From positions 1 through 64,000 of the forward strand of contig JBKEEF010000002.1 of assembly GCA_047975765.1 (NCBI GenBank): 64,000 nucleotides of DNA, given 5' to 3'. Both the position numbers and the translations under genes were made by a program. Below, piece after piece: positions 58,849 to 64,000 of this stretch. Numbering within the stretch: position 1 is the first letter of the stretch; every line of letters starts with the position of its first letter. The notes under the pieces are model-generated. The model was not told the DNA's origin, ran no database searches, and saw only the letters and a list, made by a program, of their open reading frames with translations. Source of the stretch: JAQWBS01 sp047975765 (GTDB lineage: Bacteria > Pseudomonadota > Alphaproteobacteria > RF32 > CAG-239).

Positions 58849-60024
58849 TTATATGTAAATACAATTCACACCGTCAACACAAGCACGGCTTCTCACAAAA
58901 TTCAAAATTGCCTCTCCAGCATTTTCACTAGATTTCTTTTTTCCATTTGCAAGAATATCTTTCAATTCCACAAACCCTTCTTTTTGCTTCTGATAAAGTT
59001 CCCCTTTTTCAATCAACTTCATCATCACTTTATGAATATTGTTCTCATTAAAATTATCATCCAAATATACTGGAATAACTTTTCTTTCCAAAATCTCATT
59101 TGTCAGATTTAGGAAATGAAAATTTCGGGGTTTACTCAAAAGAACTTTACTCAAAAACCCTTCTTTATAGGCCACGACATGAGGAACTTCAGCAATTGAA
59201 AACTTCAATGTTGCTCCTTCAGAAGAAGCCACGCCTGCATCTGTGATGCTCAAAATAGAATCCATTTCCTTTTCTTCATCTAAAAGTAAGATTTGAGAAT
59301 TACTCTTCTTGATCATTTCATCAACATATGTATAAACATTGGATGAAACAAGCATAACACAAACAGCATCTTTTCTGATTTCTTGCGTGTTTTTTGCAGC
59401 CGAAATAAAGAATGGAAGCATTCTCTTAACGTCTTTTTCATTTGAACCAAGAATTGCAGTCAAAACCTTAGCATCTGGAGAAATTCCATATTTTCTTCTC
59501 GTCTCAAAATCTCTTCTGCTCTCAACTGAACTTTCCAATATAGGATGACCAACGTAAACAGCTGGAAGACGATAAGTTGAAAAACAAGAAACCTCTTGCG
59601 GATAGACACTAATTAGAAAATCAATATATTTTCCCATCGTTGCTGCAATTTTATTGTTATGATAAAAGATTCTGGGAGCGACATAATGAACTTTAATTAA
59701 GTTCTTGAAGAGTTTTTTATGATGTGAAAGTTTTTCATAGAGTCCCTTACAAAAATCCCAATTTCCTATTGTGATTAAAACATCAGGTTTTTGTAACAAG
59801 ATGTCTTGAACAACATCAAAGTCTTTATCCAAAAACTTTTTCTCATTCTCTGTTGAATAAATTGTATCGTGAAGTTTTTCATAAGGAATGACTTTTTTTA
59901 GGCCCATTTTTGGACCACCTATCCCATAGAATTCAAGCTGGCTAGATTTCTGCTTAAGAGCTTGTTTTAAATTAGCTCCAATGAAATCTCCTTGCTTGCT
60001 AAGTGCAATTAAGTATAGTTTCAT
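58849..60024 (-). CDS. LpxB-like (GT19-fold) protein without LpxB catalytic residues, copy 1
   Basis: A 391-residue cytoplasmic protein with the GT-B layout of lipid-A-disaccharide synthase: SKQGDFIGANLKQAL, FYGIGGPKMGL, KPDVLITIGNWDFCK, KVHYVAPRIFY, VYVGHPIL, DVKRMLPFF, ATLKFSIAEVPHVVAYKE and FHFLNLTNEIL. In LpxB, E15, D98 and R201 are essential; the aligned positions here are Ser, Gly/Asn and Asn, while the late Asn in LNL is kept. So the fold is retained but the LpxB reaction is unlikely. The C-terminus has GKKKSSENA and FVRSRACVDGVNCIYI, shared with the second copy at 60982. Located 120 bases after pflA on the same strand. Substrate unknown. Confidence 0.72.
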   Translation of the reverse strand: MKLYLIALSKQGDFIGANLKQALKQKSSQLEFYGIGGPKMGLKKVIPYEKLHDTIYSTENEKKFLDKDFDVVQDILLQKPDVLITIGNWDFCKGLYEKLSHHKKLFKNLIKVHYVAPRIFYHNNKIAATMGKYIDFLISVYPQEVSCFSTYRLPAVYVGHPILESSVESRRDFETRRKYGISPDAKVLTAILGSNEKDVKRMLPFFISAAKNTQEIRKDAVCVMLVSSNVYTYVDEMIKKSNSQILLLDEEKEMDSILSITDAGVASSEGATLKFSIAEVPHVVAYKEGFLSKVLLSKPRNFHFLNLTNEILERKVIPVYLDDNFNENNIHKVMMKLIEKGELYQKQKEGFVELKDILANGKKKSSENAGEAILNFVRSRACVDGVNCIYI

Positions 60025-60147
60025 TCGCTTAGTCCCGTAGTTCAGTCCTAAAATAATTGTAGCACAAAATTTTCTTTTTTTATGCGCAGAAAATAGACCA
60101 CATATCTAGGATTATATAACTATACTAAAGGATATACAACTGAAAAA

Positions 60148-60897
60148 TTAAAGCCCGCCACCAAGTGTCTTAATACCATGAGCAGCAAAAACTTTTGCAA
60201 TAGCTTTAACCGTTTCTTTTGTTGGAGGTTCAATACCTTGAAGACGATATTTAAGACCTAATTTTTCCCACTTAAATTTACCCATTTCATGATATGGCAA
60301 TAACTCAACCAATTCGACACATCTATATTTCTTAACAAACAATGCTAATTTTTCTGCATATTCAACAGTTGCATTAAAAGTTGGCAAAATAACATATCTA
60401 ATCCAAGTTTTAACACGCATATCTTCAAGTTTATCTAAAAATCTCAATGTTCTAAAGTTTTCAAAACCAGTTAATTCCTTATGTTTCAAAGGGTCCAAAT
60501 GCTTAATATCTAATAAAACAAGATCCGTATACTTTAACGCGGCTTCAATATCTTTTGAAAAGTCCACATGACCAGATGTATCTAGTGCCGTATGAATGCC
60601 TTGTTCTTTTAAGCCTTTAAAAAGCTCCTCAACGAACCTAGGTTGCAATAAAGGTTCACCTCCAGAAACAGTAACACCTCCATTCGAAAATCTCATAAAA
60701 TCTTTATATTTTGAAATACGAGAAACCAAATCTGCTGGACGCACAAGTTGACCACCATTCAAACCCCAAGTATCCGGATTATGACAATATTGGCAGCGAA
60801 GAGGACACCCTTGCGTAAAAACAACATAACGAAGCCCTGGACCATCAACAGTCCCAGCACTTTCTTCTGAATGAATTCGACCTAAAATTTCTTCCAT
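60148..60897 (-). CDS. pflA: Pyruvate formate-lyase activating enzyme
   Basis: PflA is the radical-SAM enzyme that installs the glycyl radical on PflB. The 249-residue protein has the CxxxCxxC cluster at C31, C35 and C38 (in GCPLRCQYCHNPDTW), GGVTVSGGEPLLQPRF near 75-90, DTSGHV near 115, and the SAM-binding DLVLLDIKH. The start with GAGAAGATTT before it gives a normal N-terminus (EEILGRIHSEESAGTVDGPGLR, in two parts). Unlike the usual pflB-pflA pair, an LpxB-like gene lies between them here. Confidence 0.96.
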   Translation of the reverse strand: MEEILGRIHSEESAGTVDGPGLRYVVFTQGCPLRCQYCHNPDTWGLNGGQLVRPADLVSRISKYKDFMRFSNGGVTVSGGEPLLQPRFVEELFKGLKEQGIHTALDTSGHVDFSKDIEAALKYTDLVLLDIKHLDPLKHKELTGFENFRTLRFLDKLEDMRVKTWIRYVILPTFNATVEYAEKLALFVKKYRCVELVELLPYHEMGKFKWEKLGLKYRLQGIEPPTKETVKAIAKVFAAHGIKTLGGGL

Positions 60898-60981
60898 AAA
60901 TCTTCTCAAAATAAAACAAGTTAACTTGCTTATCTATATAGACTTTTTGACCAAGATTAGCAACATTTTTTAATGAAATAT

Positions 60982-62154
60982 CTATAAATAAACGCAAGAA
61001 CCATTCACGCACATCAATCCTCTAACAAAACTTAGTATTGCATCGGCTGCATTTTCACTAGAACTTTTTTTACCATTAAGCAAAAGATATTTCAGTTCAT
61101 GAAAAGCCTCAATTTGATTTTTATATATTTCTTCGTTATTTAGGAGAGTCAAAACAGAATTCTTAATATTTTTAGGATTATAGCTATAGTTAAAATAAAT
61201 GGGAATGATGTTTTTTTCTAATATTAAATTGACTAAATTTAAAAAATGAAAATGTTTGCTTTTACCAAGCCTAAATCTTTTTGCTGGAGGTTCTTTATAA
61301 GCGACAACATGAGGAATGTCTGCAAAAGAAAATTTTAAAGTCCCTTTCTCAGATGTTGCAATAGCAACCTTGGTCATTGAAATAACATTATCAAGATCTT
61401 TTTCTTCATCTAAAACAATTGCCTTAGACTGTGATTTTTCAACATGTTCTTGAATATATGCAAGAATCTTACCTGAAGAAAGCAAAACAAATGTCAATTC
61501 AGGCTTTCTATTCTGAATTGCTTTTCCAACTTCAAGTATATAGGGTAAATTCCGTTTTACATCATCCAGATTTGTTTCGAACAGGGCTGTCAAAAATTTC
61601 TGCTGAGGAGCAAGAGAAATTCTTCTATAAAACTCTGTCAAATTACTATTCACACACCTAATTTCTGTCATTGGATGCCCAACGTAAGTGCAAGGAAGTT
61701 TATATTTATTAGCACATTTAACTTCTTGAGGATAAATGCTGACCAATAAATCTATCTGTTCACTCATTTCTTTTATAAACCGTTCGCCTTTATAAAAAAC
61801 ATTCGGAGCAACATAATGCACAATAATCACTTTACTGCAATGACAGGAGTTATTTATTTTTTTATAAATTTCTTTGCAAAAATCCCAATTCCCAATAGAA
61901 ATGATAACATCAGGTTTAACACGCATAATATCAGCAAAAACGCCAATATTATCACAACAGATTTTGCTACAATCATCATTGAGATACATATTATCATTCA
62001 GTTTTTCATACTCAATGACTTTATCAAGCCCCATTTTGGGTCCTCCAACACCGTAAAAATCAACATTATGTGTTTTCTTTCTCAAGGTTCTTAATAAATT
62101 TGCCCCAATAATGTCACCATATTTGCTAATCGTCATAAAATAAAATTTAACCAT
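60982..62154 (-). CDS. LpxB-like (GT19-fold) protein without LpxB catalytic residues, copy 2
   Basis: A 390-residue close paralogue of the gene at 58849, same length, with SKYGDIIGANLLRTL, FYGVGGPKMGL, KPDVIISIGNWDFCK, VHYVAPNVFY, YVGHPM, DVKRNLPYI, GTLKFSFADIPHVVAYKE and FHFLNLVNLIL. The same three LpxB catalytic positions are substituted. It differs in an extra Cys-rich insert near residue 65 (CSKICCDNIG) and near 110 (NNSCHCSKV). The C-terminus has GKKSSSENA and CVNGSCVYL, again with a cysteine pair. It lies between pflB and pflA on the same strand; 48 more bases upstream could be coding but the chosen ATG matches the N-terminus of copy 1. Confidence 0.72.
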   Translation of the reverse strand: MVKFYFMTISKYGDIIGANLLRTLRKKTHNVDFYGVGGPKMGLDKVIEYEKLNDNMYLNDDCSKICCDNIGVFADIMRVKPDVIISIGNWDFCKEIYKKINNSCHCSKVIIVHYVAPNVFYKGERFIKEMSEQIDLLVSIYPQEVKCANKYKLPCTYVGHPMTEIRCVNSNLTEFYRRISLAPQQKFLTALFETNLDDVKRNLPYILEVGKAIQNRKPELTFVLLSSGKILAYIQEHVEKSQSKAIVLDEEKDLDNVISMTKVAIATSEKGTLKFSFADIPHVVAYKEPPAKRFRLGKSKHFHFLNLVNLILEKNIIPIYFNYSYNPKNIKNSVLTLLNNEEIYKNQIEAFHELKYLLLNGKKSSSENAADAILSFVRGLMCVNGSCVYL

Positions 62155-62343
62155 CAATTTCGTCCGTTTTAAAACAACAACTACCGCAACCCTCTGCGTC
62201 ATTCAGTTTGTTAATAGTTCGGAAGATATAAATTAAATAAACCTTATTTATTAAAAAACATTAATACAAAAGTTTATATAAAGATGAAGAAAGCCTTAAA
62301 TTCCAAAGGAGATAACTTAAATTAAGAAAGTTTAACATACAAA

Positions 62344-62376
62344 AAAAAGGAGTTCAGTTTGAACTCCTTTTTTATT
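62344..62376. terminator. Terminator in the pflB to LpxB-like intergenic region
   Basis: AAAGGAGTTCA (62346-62356) pairs with TGAACTCCTTT (62360-62370) around GTT, with A-run and T-run flanks. Together with the next hairpin it fills most of the 394 bases between pflB and the LpxB-like gene; the AT-rich part at 62203-62330 shows no gene but should hold the promoter of that gene. Confidence 0.88.
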
Positions 62377-62390
62377 TATCTTTCCAAAAC

Positions 62391-62419
62391 TTTGAAGAAT
62401 GAGAAAGATAATAAGAAAT
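62391..62419. repeat. 29-bp dispersed repeat, copy B
   Basis: Second copy of the repeat at 39137-39165, differing at 2 of 29 positions (G to A in each case). It lies downstream of pflB, between its two hairpins. Confidence 0.7.
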
Positions 62420-62451
62420 AAATTAAAATTCGGAGTTTGAGATTTATAATA

Positions 62452-62513
62452 AGAAAAAAGGAGGGAAATTTCATGAGTTTACAAAAAAGTAAATGACTTG
62501 AAATTTCCTCTCC
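62452..62513 (-). terminator. Long imperfect hairpin terminator of pflB
   Basis: GGAG-GG-AAATTTCA (62460-62473) pairs with TGAAATTTCC-T-CTCC (62499-62513), with an inner TTTAC/GTAAA stem. On the minus strand it is followed by TTTTTTC, 36 bases after the pflB stop codon. Confidence 0.75.
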
Positions 62514-62548
62514 TATTTTTCTGTATTAAAAATCCAAAATACGGATTT

Positions 62549-64000
62549 TTACGCGATGCGTTCGTGGAACGTACGAGAAACAACATCTTCTTGTTGTTCT
62601 CTAGTCAACTTAATGAAGTTAACAGCATAACCAGAAACACGAACAGTAAGTTGTGGGTAGTTTTCTGGGTGATCCATTGCATCAAGCAAAGTTTCACGAT
62701 TAAATACGTTAACGTTCAAGTGTTGACCTGCATTCGCAACATAACCATCTAACATAGCTGTCAAGTTAGAAACTTGAGCAGATTTATCCTTACCCAAAGA
62801 GTTAGGGATAATTGAGAAAGTATTAGAAATACCATCTTGTGCATGTTGGAATGGAAGTTTTGATACAGACATCAAAGATGCCAAAGCACCATGTGTGTCA
62901 CGACCATGAAGTGGGTTTGCACCAGGAGCAAATGGAACACCTGCTTTTCTACCATCTGGTGTAGAACCTGTTTTCTTACCATAAACAACGTTTGAAGTAA
63001 TTGTCAAAACAGATTGTGTTGGAACTGCATGACGATAAGTAGGGAATTTTCTAATCTTATCCATGAATTTCTTAACAACTTCAACTGCGATGTCATCAAC
63101 TCTTTCGTCGTTGTTACCATATTTAGGGTAGTCACCTTCAATGACATAATCAACAGCAAGACCAGCTTCGTTTCTGATAACTTTAACTTTTGCAAATTTA
63201 ATTGCAGAAAGTGAGTCAGCAACAACAGAAAGTCCAGCAATACCACAACCAAGCGTACGAACGATATCTTTGTCATGCAAAGCCATCAAAGATTTTTCGT
63301 AAGAATATTTGTCGTGCATATAGTGAATGATGTTCAATGCGTTCACATAAGTTTGTGCCAACCATTCCATCATTTCGTCAAATTTAGCAACAACTTCATC
63401 ATAACCTAAGTATTCTGTAGTAATTGGTTCGAACATTGGGCCAACTTGGTCGCCAGATTTTTCGTCTTTACCGCCGTTGATGGCATAAAGCATTGTCTTA
63501 GCCAAGTTTGCACGAGCACCAAAGAATTGCATTTGTTTACCAATTTTCATTGGAGATACGCAACAAGCAATACCATAGTCATCACCAAAGAATTCTCTCA
63601 TCATATCGTCATTTTCATATTGGATAGATGATGTATCAATAGATACTTTCGCACAGAAATCTTTGAAACCTTTTGGAAGGTGTTCAGACCAAAGAACTGT
63701 CAAGTTTGGTTCTGGAGCAGGTCCTAAGTTGTTCAATGTGTGAAGAACACGGAAAGAGTTCTTAGTTACCAAAGTTCTTCCGTCAATTCCCATACCACCA
63801 ATTGATTCTGTTACCCAAACAGGGTCACCAGAGAACAACGCATTATAGTCAGGCGTTCTTAAGAAACGAACCATACGAAGTTTAATTACGAAATCATCCA
63901 TAATTTCTTGAGCTTTAGATTCTGTCAATACACCAGCTTTGATATCTCTTTCAAAGTAGATATCTAAGAAAGAAGAAACACGACCCAAAGACATAGCCGC
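62549..64000 (-). CDS. pflB: Pyruvate formate-lyase, C-terminal 483 residues (cut by window edge)
   Basis: PflB converts pyruvate and CoA to acetyl-CoA and formate in anaerobic fermentation. The part present includes the catalytic Cys-Cys pair in GIACCVSPMKIG, HYMHDKYSYEKSLMALHD, TITSNVVYGKKTGSTPDGRK with PFAPGANPLHGRD after it, and the glycyl-radical site in RVSGYAVNFIKL about 25 residues from the end, terminating EQQEDVVSRTFHERIA. This is a true PFL, not a glycerol-dehydratase-like relative, by the Cys-Cys pair. The N-terminal third lies beyond 64000. The activase gene pflA is two genes downstream. Confidence 0.97.
   Translation of the reverse strand, partial: AAMSLGRVSSFLDIYFERDIKAGVLTESKAQEIMDDFVIKLRMVRFLRTPDYNALFSGDPVWVTESIGGMGIDGRTLVTKNSFRVLHTLNNLGPAPEPNLTVLWSEHLPKGFKDFCAKVSIDTSSIQYENDDMMREFFGDDYGIACCVSPMKIGKQMQFFGARANLAKTMLYAINGGKDEKSGDQVGPMFEPITTEYLGYDEVVAKFDEMMEWLAQTYVNALNIIHYMHDKYSYEKSLMALHDKDIVRTLGCGIAGLSVVADSLSAIKFAKVKVIRNEAGLAVDYVIEGDYPKYGNNDERVDDIAVEVVKKFMDKIRKFPTYRHAVPTQSVLTITSNVVYGKKTGSTPDGRKAGVPFAPGANPLHGRDTHGALASLMSVSKLPFQHAQDGISNTFSIIPNSLGKDKSAQVSNLTAMLDGYVANAGQHLNVNVFNRETLLDAMDHPENYPQLTVRVSGYAVNFIKLTREQQEDVVSRTFHERIA

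Overview
The window is AT-rich, densely packed chromosomal DNA from a fermentative, Gram-negative bacterium, most likely an anaerobic or host-associated Alphaproteobacterium. Several gene orders are typical of that class: leuS-lptE-holA, rpmH-rnpA-yidD-yidC-engB, cmk near rpsA, an ELM1-family glycosyltransferase-like gene and a RquA-type methyltransferase. LptE and an autotransporter show an outer membrane. pflB/pflA, a membrane pyrophosphatase, a probable rhodoquinone enzyme, MurQ and a trehalase suggest low-oxygen life on sugars and recycled wall material. The assignment is an inference from gene content and order; no 16S gene is present.

Layout. 1-600: start of tuf preceded by tRNA-Gly and tRNA-Tyr (minus). 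674-5400: murQ, a HAD phosphatase, a decayed MATE transporter behind a perfect 20-bp inverted repeat, rlmB, and a GldA-like ABC ATPase. 5416-12365: a fused permease-GldG-DUF4340 protein, a CDF metal transporter, a frameshifted HExxH protein gene, an S51 peptidase, a structured RNA with its own promoter and terminator, and a small Xre-type regulator. 12497-19417: rpsA, a DMT transporter and cmk (minus); rsmE, a response regulator, an Hpt protein and the RquA-like gene (plus); ELM1 (minus). 19529-28545: small exported proteins, a DnaJ-like gene with a DUF1349 partner, a large autotransporter, hppA, lipoproteins, tRNA-Arg and rpmB. 28722-45575: dnaB, two UPF0260 paralogues, a YgjP-like protease, a BI-1 protein, the rpmH-to-engB cluster, holA-lptE-leuS, rsmB and a run of unfamiliar genes with degenerate enzyme folds.

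45594-56329 is the most accessory-looking part and is dominated by metal handling. It holds a CzcCBA-like efflux system whose adaptor is reduced to 136 residues, a small exported His/Cys protein, a Firmicutes-style MurG, and a GNAT enzyme. Facing these is a small operon of a 15-cysteine metallothionein, a CCGLP membrane protein and a CsoR repressor with the Cu(I) ligand set. The operon starts at a TTGACT-N17-TATATT promoter whose spacer contains a CsoR-type palindrome. Next to it is a phosphatase-fold protein with a 58-residue His/Cys tail, translationally coupled to a trehalase.

56326-64000 ends with the trehalase, two small related orphan proteins, and pflB and pflA interleaved with two close LpxB-like (GT19) paralogues. 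Both paralogues have lost the catalytic residues known from LpxB and share a Cys-containing C-terminal tail. The metal cassette and the interleaved LpxB-like/pfl locus are the best candidates for undescribed systems here.
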